Shown here: piece after piece, positions 25,713 through 36,945 of the stretch
How the letters are laid out: every line of letters starts with the position of its first letter
Numbering within the stretch: position 1 is the stretch's first letter
Translations under genes and position numbers: made by a program
The notes under the pieces: generated by a model
Database searches by the model: none
What the model saw: only the letters and a program-made list of their open reading frames with translations
What the model was told of the DNA's origin: nothing
Source: Prevotella sp902465605
Lineage (GTDB): Bacteria > Bacteroidota > Bacteroidia > Bacteroidales > Bacteroidaceae
Direction: 5' to 3'
Assembly: GCA_902465605.1 (NCBI GenBank)
Contig: CABQNT010000008.1
Location: 62,001 to 126,000 of the forward strand
DNA length: 64,000 nucleotides

Positions 25713-27242
25713 ATGTCACAGATAACCGGACGTATTTCTCAGATTATTGGGCCAGTCATCGATGTTTATTTTGACACCAAAGGGCAAGATTCAGACCAAG
25801 TGCTCCCAAAAATCTATGATGCTCTAAGCATCAAACGCCAAGATGGAACGGAGCTTATCATCGAGACTCAACAACACATTGGTGAAGACACGGTTCGTTG
25901 TGTAGCCATGGATAATACCGATGGATTGCAACGTGGAATGGAAGTAATCCCTACGGGAAGCCCCATCACCATGCCCTCTGGAGAACAAATCAAGGGCAGA
26001 ATGATGAATGTAGTAGGCCAGGCGATTGACGGAATGGAAGCGTTGACCAAGGATAATTCATATCCTATCCATAGAGAACCTCCAAAGTTTGAGGATTTGT
26101 CCACGCACAAAGAAATGCTGGCAACTGGCATCAAGGTGATTGACTTGCTGGAACCTTATATGAAAGGTGGAAAAATCGGATTGTTCGGTGGTGCCGGTGT
26201 AGGAAAGACGGTGTTGATTATGGAACTAATCAACAACATCGCCAAAGGTCACAATGGCTATTCGGTCTTCGCTGGCGTAGGAGAACGTACGCGTGAAGGC
26301 AACGACTTGATTCGAGACATGATAGAATCGGGCGTAATTAAATATGGTGATAAATTCCGCAAAGCCATGGATGAAGGCAAATGGGATTTGTCATTGGTCG
26401 ATCCAGAGGCATTGAAACAATCACAGGCTACACTCGTGTATGGACAAATGAACGAGCCACCTGGGGCCCGCGCATCGGTTGCTTTGTCGGGTTTGACCGT
26501 TGCCGAGCAGTTTCGTGACAAGGGCGTTGCTGGTCAGGGTGAACATGCAGATATCATGTTCTTTGTTGACAACATCTTCCGATTCACGCAGGCAGGTTCT
26601 GAAGTATCTGCTTTGCTGGGTCGTATGCCATCGGCTGTAGGTTATCAACCTACCCTGGCATCTGAAATGGGCGTGATGCAAGAGCGCATCACATCAACCA
26701 AGAGGGGATCTATCACATCCGTTCAGGCTGTTTATGTGCCGGCAGATGACTTGACAGACCCTGCTCCTGCTACGACATTCACACACTTGGATGCTACGAC
26801 CGAGTTGAGCCGTAAGATTACAGAGCTGGGTATTTATCCGGCTGTAGACCCCTTAGGATCTACCTCGCGTATCCTCGATCCATTGATTGTTGGCAAAGAG
26901 CATTATGAGTGTGCGCAAAGAGTAAAACAAATTTTGCAACGCTATCAGGAATTACAAGACATCATTGCCATTTTGGGAATGGATGAGTTGTCTGATGAAG
27001 ATAAACAAATTGTGAACCGTGCACGTCGCGTACAGCGCTTCTTGTCGCAGCCATTTACGGTGGCTGAACAGTTTACTGGTGTGAAAGGTGTGATGGTTTC
27101 CATAGAAGACACTATCAAGGGATTCAATATGATTCTTGATGGTGAGGTTGATGACCTGCCTGAACAGGCCTTCCTGAACGTGGGTACCATAGAGGATGCC
27201 ATTGAGAAAGGTAAGAAACTGCTTGCGGCAGCACAGGGATAA
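25713..27242 (+). CDS. atpD: ATP synthase F1 subunit beta
   Basis: The 509-residue catalytic subunit of the F1Fo ATP synthase. The Walker A loop GGAGVGKTV is near residue 160, with GERTREGND, the Walker B region DIMFFVDNIFRFTQAGSE and the LGRMPSAVGYQPTL signature. It is longer than E. coli beta (460) through insertions near residues 200-230 (YGDKFRKAMDEGKWDLSLVD), which is usual in Bacteroidetes. It heads the operon, which begins with beta and epsilon instead of Fo subunits. atpC follows 21 bases on. Confidence 0.98.
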   Translation: MSQITGRISQIIGPVIDVYFDTKGQDSDQVLPKIYDALSIKRQDGTELIIETQQHIGEDTVRCVAMDNTDGLQRGMEVIPTGSPITMPSGEQIKGRMMNVVGQAIDGMEALTKDNSYPIHREPPKFEDLSTHKEMLATGIKVIDLLEPYMKGGKIGLFGGAGVGKTVLIMELINNIAKGHNGYSVFAGVGERTREGNDLIRDMIESGVIKYGDKFRKAMDEGKWDLSLVDPEALKQSQATLVYGQMNEPPGARASVALSGLTVAEQFRDKGVAGQGEHADIMFFVDNIFRFTQAGSEVSALLGRMPSAVGYQPTLASEMGVMQERITSTKRGSITSVQAVYVPADDLTDPAPATTFTHLDATTELSRKITELGIYPAVDPLGSTSRILDPLIVGKEHYECAQRVKQILQRYQELQDIIAILGMDELSDEDKQIVNRARRVQRFLSQPFTVAEQFTGVKGVMVSIEDTIKGFNMILDGEVDDLPEQAFLNVGTIEDAIEKGKKLLAAAQG

Positions 27243-27263
27243 TCACAAAACAGGAAGAGATAT

Positions 27264-27503
27264 ATGTTGCATCTAAGAATAGTTTCTCCTGAAAAGGTGG
27301 TGTTTGATGGTGAGGTGGAAAGCGTATTGGTGCCTGGAACATTAGGAAGCTTTGAGATCTTAACAGACCATGCTCCCATTATTTCTTCTCTGGAAGAAGG
27401 AGTGGTGGAATATAAAACACATCAGCAAAAGCAGAAAATCGATATTCTGGGTGGCTTTGTTGAGGTTAAGCAGAACGACGTTTCACTTTGTGTAGAAGTA
27501 TAA
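27264..27503 (+). CDS. atpC: ATP synthase F1 subunit epsilon (short form)
   Basis: A 79-residue epsilon subunit that contains only the N-terminal beta-sandwich (MLHLRIVSPEKVVFDGEVES, GSFEILTDHAPIISSL, and GGFVEVKQNDVSLCVEV). The C-terminal helical hairpin of the usual 130-140-residue protein is missing, so inhibition of ATP hydrolysis by that arm is not possible. Short epsilon subunits next to atpD are common in Bacteroidetes, so this is a lineage feature and not a truncation. Confidence 0.93.
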   Translation: MLHLRIVSPEKVVFDGEVESVLVPGTLGSFEILTDHAPIISSLEEGVVEYKTHQQKQKIDILGGFVEVKQNDVSLCVEV

Positions 27504-27517
27504 TAGACGGCAAGTTT

Positions 27518-27928
27518 ATGATCGATTCTGTGGTTAAACAATATAAGAAAGTTGGTTTATGGATCATTGCAGGATTCATGCTAGTCTTCTTATTGGCGAT
27601 TCAAATCACTTCCAACACAGCCATGCTGACAGGATTGGTGGTTTGTGTGCTATATTTTTTAACCTCAACCTGGGTCTACGCTGCTTTGTGGAAGAAAACT
27701 GCTAAGACATCTCCAACGAAGCTAACAGGCTTCTACTTGGTAGCCATGGCTGTGAAGTTTTTTGTTGGAATACTGGTTGTCCTGGCGTATTGCTTCATCG
27801 TTCGAACAAGAACACAAGTCATTGCATTCGCTACTATGTTCTCGATTTACTATTTAGCGATGATTATTTACGACGCAACATATTTTTCCCGAGTAGAGAA
27901 GAAGAATCAAATAAGCATTAAGAAATGA
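27518..27928 (+). CDS. AtpI-like small membrane protein of the ATP synthase operon
   Basis: A 136-residue protein with four hydrophobic segments (WIIAGFMLVFLLAIQI; MLTGLVVCVLYFLTSTWVYAAL; AVKFFVGILVVLAYCFIV; and ATMFSIYYLAMIIYDATYF) and charged loops. Its place between the F1 genes and atpB and its four spans suggest the AtpI/Fo-assembly role, but the sequence is not close to E. coli AtpI. An upstream in-frame TTG at 27488 lies inside atpC, so the ATG at 27518 is chosen. The stop overlaps the atpB start (ATGA), implying translational coupling. Confidence 0.8.
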   Translation: MIDSVVKQYKKVGLWIIAGFMLVFLLAIQITSNTAMLTGLVVCVLYFLTSTWVYAALWKKTAKTSPTKLTGFYLVAMAVKFFVGILVVLAYCFIVRTRTQVIAFATMFSIYYLAMIIYDATYFSRVEKKNQISIKK

Positions 27929-29007
27929 AATATATCAAACATATCTTCTGTCTATTGACCCTGTTTCTGGTTCTTTCTCCAGCGATGGCTGCTGACCAGG
28001 AAAAGGAAAATATTGACTTGGAGGAGATTTTGATGGGCCATATTAAAGACTCTTACGAGTGGCACATAACTGACTTTATGGGCAAGCCGATTGTGTTGCA
28101 TTTGCCGGTTATCGTCAAAAGCTCGACAGGATGGCATGTTTTTTGTAGTAATGAATTTGCACATGAGCCCAATGAACAAGGTAACAGGCCAGGTCCTTAT
28201 GACTTGTATATTGCAAATAACGAGGTACACGAGAATAAGATTTGCGAGATGGTGAATGGAGAAGAGGTCCGTCCTTTCGATATATCTATCACCAAAACCG
28301 TTGTCATTCTGTTTATCAATGCCATTATCTTACTGCTCTGTATACTCATTCCTTCCAGATGGTGTCGCAAACATAAGCCGAGTGACCCAGCTCCAGGAGG
28401 ATTTACGGGGATGGTGCACATGTTTGTCATGTCTGTATATGATGATGTAATTAAACCGACACTGGGTAAGGAAGCTGATAAGTATGCTCCATACCTGTTG
28501 ACCTGTTTTTTCTTCATCCTCATCTCCAACTTTATGGGTGTCATACCTTTTCCGCCAGGAGGAGGTAACCTTACGGGAAATATCACCTGTACTTTCTTCT
28601 TGGCTCTATGCACCTTCTTGGTAACGAACTTAACAGGAACGAAAGCATATTGGAAGGAAATCTTCTGGCCGGACGTCCCTTTGTGGATGAAGGCACCGAT
28701 TCCTTTGATGCCTTTTATCGAGTTCTTTGGAATCCTCACAAAGCCTCTGGCCTTGATGATTCGATTGTTTGCCAACATGATGGCTGGCCATGCCATTGCC
28801 ATATCGTTTGCCTGCATCATCTTTATCATGTTTGCCATTAACCCAGTATCAGGCACTTTGATGACTGTTGTCAGTGTCCTGATGAGCATCTTCATGATGT
28901 TGCTGGAACTGTTGGTATGCTATATCCAAGCATTAGTGTTTACCATGTTGAGCGCAGTCTTCATCTCTCTCGCTCATGTCAAGGAACACAGTGCCTCTAT
29001 AGAATAG
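27925..29007 (+). CDS. atpB: ATP synthase Fo subunit a
   Basis: The 360-residue proton-channel subunit. It starts with a signal-like segment (MKYIKHIFCLLTLFLVLSPA) and an unusual extra N-terminal domain of about 110 residues before the first conserved span, both typical of Bacteroidetes. The essential Arg is in KPLALMIRLFANMMAGHAI, and the C-terminal spans follow (LLVCYIQALVFTMLSAVFI). It is longer than E. coli subunit a (271). It begins inside the stop of the preceding gene. Confidence 0.95.
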   Translation: MKYIKHIFCLLTLFLVLSPAMAADQEKENIDLEEILMGHIKDSYEWHITDFMGKPIVLHLPVIVKSSTGWHVFCSNEFAHEPNEQGNRPGPYDLYIANNEVHENKICEMVNGEEVRPFDISITKTVVILFINAIILLLCILIPSRWCRKHKPSDPAPGGFTGMVHMFVMSVYDDVIKPTLGKEADKYAPYLLTCFFFILISNFMGVIPFPPGGGNLTGNITCTFFLALCTFLVTNLTGTKAYWKEIFWPDVPLWMKAPIPLMPFIEFFGILTKPLALMIRLFANMMAGHAIAISFACIIFIMFAINPVSGTLMTVVSVLMSIFMMLLELLVCYIQALVFTMLSAVFISLAHVKEHSASIE

Positions 29008-29050
29008 AAATTGAAATATATTAAAATAATAACTTAAAATTAAAACGACT

Positions 29051-29293
29051 ATGTTATCATTATTATTAGCAGCAGATGCTGTTGCAAAATTAGGTGCCGC
29101 GATAGGCGGTGGTATATCTGTAATTGGCGCTGGTATCGGTATAGGACGTATTGGTGGTAATGCCATGGATGCTATGGCACGTCAGCCAGAGAAGATGGGT
29201 GACTTGCGTTCTTCCATGATCATTGCAGCCGCATTGATTGAAGGTGCAGCATTCCTTTCGATCATCATTGCCCTGCTAGCATTGTTTGTATAG
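29051..29293 (+). CDS. atpE: ATP synthase Fo subunit c
   Basis: An 80-residue hairpin that forms the rotor ring. Helix 1 is the Gly-rich AAIGGGISVIGAGIGIGRIG; the polar loop is ARQPEKMGDLR; helix 2 carries the ion-binding Glu64 in AALIEGAAFLS. The Gln in helix 1 and the Ser/Thr after the Glu that mark sodium-binding rings are not present, so proton coupling is expected. A perfect hairpin (29303-29331) follows the stop and separates atpE from atpF. Confidence 0.96.
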   Translation: MLSLLLAADAVAKLGAAIGGGISVIGAGIGIGRIGGNAMDAMARQPEKMGDLRSSMIIAAALIEGAAFLSIIIALLALFV

Positions 29294-29302
29294 AGTTGAA
29301 AT

Positions 29303-29331
29303 AACAGATGGCACTTGTCTTGCCATCTGTT
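29303..29331 (+). promoter_or_regulatory. Intercistronic hairpin after atpE
   Basis: AACAGATGGCA (29303-29313), 7-base loop, TGCCATCTGTT (29321-29331): 11 perfect pairs and no U-tract. It is likely an mRNA-stabilising or processing hairpin that protects the atpE message, of which most copies are needed. Confidence 0.65.
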
Positions 29332-29381
29332 GATGTAGAATATACACATTCAACTGATTAACAAGAAATTAATAATAGCTT

Positions 29382-29888
29382 ATGTCATTAATAACTCCTG
29401 ATTTTGGATTGTTTTTCTGGATGGCCATCGTCTTTATCATTGTATTGGCCATCTTATGGAAATGGGGCTTTCCATCAATTGTCAATATGGTGAATAGCCG
29501 AAAGGAATTCATTGACGACAGCTTGAGAAAGGCCCATGAGGCCAATGAAAGACTAGCAAACATACAGAAAGAAGGGGAAGCCATGCTCCAAAATGCGAGA
29601 GAAAAGCAGGCGCAAATATTGAAGGATGCGGCGGATACTCGCGATGCGATTGTTGTGAAAGCTCAGGAGAAAGCTACAAATGAAGGTTCCAGATTGCTCA
29701 ATGAGGCAAAAGCTGAAATAGAAGCAGAAAAGCAAAATGCCATTCGCGACATTCGCACACAGGTGGCTGAGATTTCCGTTCAGGTAGCAGAAAAGATTGT
29801 TCGCGAGAAACTTTCTTCGAATGAGAGTCAAATGGAGTTAATCAACAAACTGCTGAATGACATTTCTGTTGGTAAAAATAACGAGTAA
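29382..29888 (+). CDS. atpF: ATP synthase Fo subunit b
   Basis: A 168-residue peripheral-stalk subunit: one N-terminal span (FGLFFWMAIVFIIVLAILWKWGF) and then a long charged coiled coil (FIDDSLRKAHEANERLANIQ, EAKAEIEAEKQNAIRDIR), ending with the delta-binding region VAEKIVREKLSSNESQ. Its ATG at 29382 lies 88 bases after atpE, beyond the hairpin. atpH follows 6 bases after the stop. Confidence 0.95.
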   Translation: MSLITPDFGLFFWMAIVFIIVLAILWKWGFPSIVNMVNSRKEFIDDSLRKAHEANERLANIQKEGEAMLQNAREKQAQILKDAADTRDAIVVKAQEKATNEGSRLLNEAKAEIEAEKQNAIRDIRTQVAEISVQVAEKIVREKLSSNESQMELINKLLNDISVGKNNE

Positions 29889-29894
29889 AAGGAT

Positions 29895-30431
29895 ATGGCA
29901 GTAGGTGTAATATCAGTCAGATATGCAAGGGCGCTTTTAAAATGTGCGATGGAGGTGAACCTGGAAGACCAGGTTTATCAGGAGATGATAACTCTTGCTG
30001 ATCAATATAATCGTGTACCTGAACTGCGTTCTACAATAGACAATCCGATGCTTGATAAGGACAAAAAGCAAGCACTTTTGCAAGCTGCTTGTGGGATGAA
30101 TCTCTCTGAATTGACAGAGAAATTTATCCAGTTGGTCCTACAAGAAGGCAGAGAGAATGTCATCCAGATGATGGCCACATCTTATATTACGCTTTATCGA
30201 AAACAGATGAACATCATCAGTGGCCGATTGATTACTGCAACAACAGTCACGCCAGAGGTGGAGCAGAAAATGAAACAAATGGTTCAAAGCAAGTCTCAAG
30301 GTACGGTTGAGTTCCAAACAGAAGTCAACCCAGACATCATTGGAGGCTTTATCCTTGAATATGATTCTTACCGTATGGATGCAAGCGTTCAGACAAAGCT
30401 GGACAATATCCTGAAAGAGCTTAAGAAATAA
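29895..30431 (+). CDS. atpH: ATP synthase F1 subunit delta
   Basis: A 178-residue OSCP/delta subunit linking the b stalk to the top of F1. The N-terminal six-helix domain begins VISVRYARALLKCAME, and the C-terminal signature is GTVEFQTEVNPDIIGGFILEYDSYRMDASVQTKLDNI. The length matches the family. It lies between atpF (6 bases) and atpA (19 bases) in the operon. Confidence 0.94.
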   Translation: MAVGVISVRYARALLKCAMEVNLEDQVYQEMITLADQYNRVPELRSTIDNPMLDKDKKQALLQAACGMNLSELTEKFIQLVLQEGRENVIQMMATSYITLYRKQMNIISGRLITATTVTPEVEQKMKQMVQSKSQGTVEFQTEVNPDIIGGFILEYDSYRMDASVQTKLDNILKELKK

Positions 30432-30450
30432 ATTAAAAAGAAAAAATAAA

Positions 30451-32040
30451 ATGTCAGACAAAATAAAACCAAGCGAAGTGTCAGACGTACTACTTCAACA
30501 ACTAAGTGGTGTCAGCTCGGACAATCAGTTTGAAGAAACTGGTACGGTACTTAACGTGGGGGATGGTGTGGCTCGCGTGTACGGTTTGCAGAATGCCGAA
30601 GCTAACGAGTTGCTCGAGTTTGAGAATGGAGTAATGGCTATTGTGATGAACTTGGAGGAAGATAACGTCGGTTGTATTCTTTTGGGATCATCATCCGCCA
30701 TCAAGGAGGGAATGGTTGTGAAACGTACCCATCGCATCGCATCCATCCGCGTGAATGACAACATGCTTGGACGTGTCATCAACCCTCTTGGTGAGGCTAT
30801 TGACGGATTGGGCGAGCTCGATTTGACAGAATCGTTTGAAATGCCGCTGGATCGCAAAGCTCCGGGCGTTATTTATAGACAACCCGTTAAAGAACCGCTG
30901 CAGACAGGATTGAAATCTGTTGACTCGATGATTCCAATTGGTAGAGGACAGCGTGAGTTGATTATTGGTGACCGTCAAACAGGTAAAACAGCGATTGCGG
31001 TTGACACGATTATCAACCAGAAGAGCTTTTATGATGCCGGTAAACCCGTATACTGTATTTACGTGGCAATCGGCCAAAAAGCATCCACTGTTGCAAACCT
31101 TGTTCAGACATTAAAAGAACGTGGCGCTTTACCTTACTCCATCATCGTTTCTGCTACAGCTGCTGACCCAGCTGCCATGCAATACTATGCGCCGTTTGCA
31201 GGCGCAGCCATCGGTGAGTATTTCCGCGATCGAGGAGAGTCAGCTCTGGTTGTATACGATGATTTGTCTAAACAGGCCGTTGCTTACCGCGAGATTTCAC
31301 TGATTCTCCGCCGTCCTTCTGGACGTGAAGCTTATCCTGGCGACGTTTTTTATCTACACTCTAGATTGTTGGAACGGGCAGCTCGTATCAATGATCAGCA
31401 AGAGGTAGCCGAGCAGATGAACGACTTGCCCGAGTGCCTGAAGGGTCACGTCAAAGGTGGTGGTTCATTGACAGCCTTGCCAATTATTGAAACCCAGGCA
31501 GGCGATGTGTCAGCCTATATTCCCACCAATGTTATCTCTATTACAGACGGACAGATTTATCTTGAGTCCAATCTCTTCAATCAAGGTTTCCGACCTGCTG
31601 TCAACGTGGGTATCTCCGTGTCACGTGTCGGTGGTAGTGCTCAGATCAAGAGTATGAAAAAAGTTGCTGGAACTTTGAAAATTGATCAAGCCCAGTATCG
31701 AGAGCTTGAAGCATTCTCCAAGTTCTCAAGTGATATGGATTCGGTAACAGCCATGACACTTGACCGAGGAAGAAAGAACAATCAGTTGTTGATACAACCA
31801 CAATATAGTCCTGTTCCTGTGGGCGAGCAAGTTGCCATTCTATATTGTGGTGTTCATGGCTTGTTGCAAGATGTGCCAATTGATGAAGTTCGAACATGCC
31901 AAGATACCTTTTTGGAAGCCATGCGCACCAAACATGCTGATGTACTGAAGGTTCTTGAGTCAGGCCAATTAACAGACGAAGCCATCCAGACCATCGAGCA
32001 AACCATGAGCGAAGTGACTGCTTCTTATAAAGTTTCATAG
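30451..32040 (+). CDS. atpA: ATP synthase F1 subunit alpha
   Basis: The 529-residue non-catalytic nucleotide-binding subunit. Walker A is GDRQTGKTA near residue 172; VYDDLSKQAVAYREISLILRR-type Walker B region and the ATPase alpha/beta signature PAVNVGISVSRVG are present. The length is slightly above E. coli alpha (513). atpG starts 3 bases after its stop. Confidence 0.98.
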   Translation: MSDKIKPSEVSDVLLQQLSGVSSDNQFEETGTVLNVGDGVARVYGLQNAEANELLEFENGVMAIVMNLEEDNVGCILLGSSSAIKEGMVVKRTHRIASIRVNDNMLGRVINPLGEAIDGLGELDLTESFEMPLDRKAPGVIYRQPVKEPLQTGLKSVDSMIPIGRGQRELIIGDRQTGKTAIAVDTIINQKSFYDAGKPVYCIYVAIGQKASTVANLVQTLKERGALPYSIIVSATAADPAAMQYYAPFAGAAIGEYFRDRGESALVVYDDLSKQAVAYREISLILRRPSGREAYPGDVFYLHSRLLERAARINDQQEVAEQMNDLPECLKGHVKGGGSLTALPIIETQAGDVSAYIPTNVISITDGQIYLESNLFNQGFRPAVNVGISVSRVGGSAQIKSMKKVAGTLKIDQAQYRELEAFSKFSSDMDSVTAMTLDRGRKNNQLLIQPQYSPVPVGEQVAILYCGVHGLLQDVPIDEVRTCQDTFLEAMRTKHADVLKVLESGQLTDEAIQTIEQTMSEVTASYKVS

Positions 32041-32043
32041 CCT

Positions 32044-33018
32044 ATGCCGTCACTCAAAGAGATAAAGACACGTATTGCCAGTGTCAAGAATACCCGAAAA
32101 ATAACCAGTGCGATGAAGATGGTTGCATCCAGCAAACTTCATCATGCACAGGTCAGAGTAGAGAATATGCTCCCATACGAAAATATGTTGGAGCATATTC
32201 TTAAGTCATTTCTTATTTCTACACCAGATGCTGACACGCCATTTGATGCCATACGCCCTAACTTGACACGCGTGGCATTGGTGGTTTTTTCTTCAAACAG
32301 CAGTCTATGCGGTAGTTTTAACATTAATGTGTTGAAAATGATGCAACAGGCTATTGAAGATTACCATCGTCTCGGAATTGACAAGGATAACATTATTATT
32401 TATCCTATTGGCCGAAAAGTTGCAGAACGTGTTGTAAAGATGGGGTATAAAACTGCTGGGAATTTCATTGAATTGGCTGATAAGCCTAATGCACAGACGT
32501 GCCAAAAGATTGCTCATGAAATTGCACAGAAGTTTCTAGACGGTGAGTATGACAAGGTCGAGATGATTTATCATCACTTCAAGAGTGTTGGTTCGCAGAT
32601 TCTAACTCGAAAAACCTTCTTGCCCATTGACTTGTCAACGGAGATTGGATGGGGAAATGATCGTGATTTGAAATCTTCTTACACCACGGCAAGAGCACAG
32701 GAGTACCTGAGAAGAAAGAACCTAAAGGTAGAACGAAAAGAGATAGATGCCCAGCCTTTGAATGACGACTTCATTGTAGAGCCTGATGTCAAGACTGTAT
32801 TGGGCACCTTGATACCCAATCAATTACACCTCATGTTCTATACGGCATTGCTAGATAGTCACGCAAGTGAGCATGCCGCTCGAATGGTTGCTATGCAGAC
32901 AGCTACCGACAATGCAGATGACTTGCTTCGATCACTCAATCTACAGTATAACAAGGGTAGACAGCAAGCCATTACAAACGAGTTGCTGGATATTGTTGGC
33001 GGTACTATTAATAACTAG
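32044..33018 (+). CDS. atpG: ATP synthase F1 subunit gamma
   Basis: A 324-residue rotor shaft. The N-terminal helix signature MPSLKEIKTRIASVKNTRKI is followed by TSAMKMVASSKLH, SSNSSLCGSFNINV in the central domain and the C-terminal helix RMVAMQTATDNADDLLRSLN. It is longer than E. coli gamma (287) through central insertions (about residues 195-245). It is the last gene of the operon, closed by the terminator at 33043-33082. Confidence 0.96.
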   Translation: MPSLKEIKTRIASVKNTRKITSAMKMVASSKLHHAQVRVENMLPYENMLEHILKSFLISTPDADTPFDAIRPNLTRVALVVFSSNSSLCGSFNINVLKMMQQAIEDYHRLGIDKDNIIIYPIGRKVAERVVKMGYKTAGNFIELADKPNAQTCQKIAHEIAQKFLDGEYDKVEMIYHHFKSVGSQILTRKTFLPIDLSTEIGWGNDRDLKSSYTTARAQEYLRRKNLKVERKEIDAQPLNDDFIVEPDVKTVLGTLIPNQLHLMFYTALLDSHASEHAARMVAMQTATDNADDLLRSLNLQYNKGRQQAITNELLDIVGGTINN

Positions 33019-33042
33019 ACATTTTATGTAATTGAATAAAAT

Positions 33043-33082
33043 AGTTCGAGATAACACGATGATGTTATCTCGAACTTTTTTT
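33043..33082 (+). terminator. Strong terminator of the ATP synthase operon
   Basis: AGTTCGAGATAACA (33043-33056), CGATGA loop, TGTTATCTCGAACT (33063-33076), 14 perfect pairs and then seven Ts. Confidence 0.92.
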
Positions 33083-33129
33083 GTTCCTTTTTTTGTGTGT
33101 CAAAAGCATAACCAAATAGATGACTGCCT

Positions 33130-33232
33130 AAAGTCAATGCTTTACCTGCCCAAAGTCAATGCTTTACCTGCCCAAAGTCAATGCTTTACCTGCCCAAAGT
33201 CAATGCTTTACCTGCCCAAAGTCAATGCTTTA
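33130..33232. repeat. AAAGTCAATG tandem array, 22-bp units
   Basis: Four identical 22-bp units start at 33130, 33152, 33174 and 33196, with a fifth of 15 bases at 33218. Each begins AAAGTCAATG and continues CTTTACCTGCCC. It lies between the ATP synthase terminator and tRNA-Ser. Units have no unique spacers, so it is not a CRISPR array. A frame runs through it but is a shadow. Confidence 0.92.
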
Positions 33233-33238
33233 AAAGCT

Positions 33239-33277
33239 CAAACTCATTGACTTTGATATTCAAAATCAATGAGTTTG
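33239..33277. repeat. Palindromic member of the AAAGTCAATG family
   Basis: CAAACTCATTGA (33239-33250) pairs perfectly with TCAATGAGTTTG (33266-33277), with CTTTG/CAAA inside. It is the family's 17-base consensus in both orientations, directly next to the tandem array. Confidence 0.8.
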
Positions 33278-33290
33278 AAGTCTCTTTCGT

Positions 33291-33381
33291 TGGCGGAAGA
33301 TGAGGGATTCAAACCCCCGATACCCAAAAAGGGTATACCGGATTTCGAGTCCAGCGCATTCGGTCACTCTGCCAATCTTCC
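33291..33381 (-). tRNA. tRNA-Ser (CGA)
   Basis: A class II tRNA on the minus strand, 5' end at 33381. The acceptor GGAAGAT/ATCTTCC encloses a D arm, an anticodon stem CTGGA/TCCGG with loop CTCGAAA (anticodon CGA, decoding UCG), a long variable arm TATACCC/GGGTAT, and a T arm with loop TTTGAAT. The discriminator G and a genome-encoded CCA (33293-33291) follow. Confidence 0.93.
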
Positions 33382-33579
33382 TATTTGAGTGTGCAAATGT
33401 AATAATAATTTGGTAATGCCCCAAATTTTTTAACCATTTAATATGCTCAGAGCATCTAGTATAGCTTGCATGTGCCCCAACTGGAATTGTTAAGATGAAG
33501 CCATGTGTTTATTCAACAGTTATATCGTAGCTTTGCAGCACGCTTTCATTGAACACAAAAAATAAATCAAATGCATTAA

Positions 33580-34053
33580 TTAGAATGGACCGTATGTCAA
33601 TTCAGCATTCCATACACCTTGTCTTTTTGCTGTCGAGATGGTAAACAAGCGCCCTATGCCTTTTGGTGATAAACCGCCTTTATAGAAATATGAGCCATCT
33701 TCATAATCTTCTGATAGAGGATGTTTTTTACCCAGCTCTTTAGACAAAGCTTCTACTTTTTTATCGGCACCTATTTTATTTTTGGCTCTCATAAAAAAGC
33801 GTGCTTCATTTAATTTATCATTCTTGAACTTGAAGATGACTAAGTCGAATTTAAAATTATGATAGGTCATATTCTTGAATTCAATAGCTTGTTTGTCAAT
33901 GGTTGTAGGTTCACCAAACTCGGCCTTTATGTCCATCAATGCTTGTTGATATTCTGAACCGATACTGACAGTTGCAACTTTTGCACCATTGTTAGCTTGT
34001 GTATTCATGAAAAAGAAACAACTAAGGAAGAGAATAAATAATCTTGATAACAT
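33580..34053 (-). CDS. Small secreted protein, function unknown
   Basis: A 157-residue protein with a signal peptide (MLSRLFILFLSCFFFMNTQA). The mature part is basic and looks like a small alpha/beta domain (FKFDLVIFKFKNDKLNEARFF; a Gly-rich YFYKGGLSPKGIGRLF near the end). I recognise no family. It has a weak, AT-rich start and lies downstream of ppdK, separated by the hairpin at 34069-34109. It could be read by readthrough from ppdK or from its own promoter. Confidence 0.7.
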   Translation of the reverse strand: MLSRLFILFLSCFFFMNTQANNGAKVATVSIGSEYQQALMDIKAEFGEPTTIDKQAIEFKNMTYHNFKFDLVIFKFKNDKLNEARFFMRAKNKIGADKKVEALSKELGKKHPLSEDYEDGSYFYKGGLSPKGIGRLFTISTAKRQGVWNAELTYGPF

Positions 34054-34068
34054 GTCGATTTTAAGTTA

Positions 34069-34109
34069 AGGCCAGGTAGTTTGTGTAGATACACGCAACT
34101 ACCTGACCT
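34069..34109 (-). terminator. Hairpin after ppdK
   Basis: AGGCCAGGTAGTT (34069-34081) plus GTGT pairs with ACAC plus AACTACCTGACCT (34097-34109), with one mismatch and small bulges. The U-tract on the minus strand is weak, so termination may be partial. Confidence 0.55.
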
Positions 34110-34135
34110 ATTGCTGTTGATAAATGTGAATAGTC

Positions 34136-36856
<2,721 letters not shown>

Positions 36857-36897
36857 ACCGAAAAGTATTCTCTTAATTTATTTATTTTATGCTTTTG

Positions 36898-36929
36898 CAA
36901 AAATAACAATATTTTATAATCTTGCAAAA
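36898..36929 (-). promoter_or_regulatory. ppdK promoter
   Basis: On the minus strand, TTTTG (36929-36925), 19 bases, TATTTTTG (36905-36898). The start would be near 36892, with a leader of about 35 bases. Confidence 0.7.
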
Positions 36930-36945
36930 TATTTATACAGAAAAG

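Noticed and set aside
33130..33232. Possible CRISPR array
   Set aside because: Units are identical over all 22 bases with no unique spacers, and no cas gene is in the window; it is a simple tandem array.
33032..33250. 72-codon frame over the terminator and 22-bp array
   Set aside because: It starts in the ATP synthase terminator and its translation is the repeat in shifting frames.
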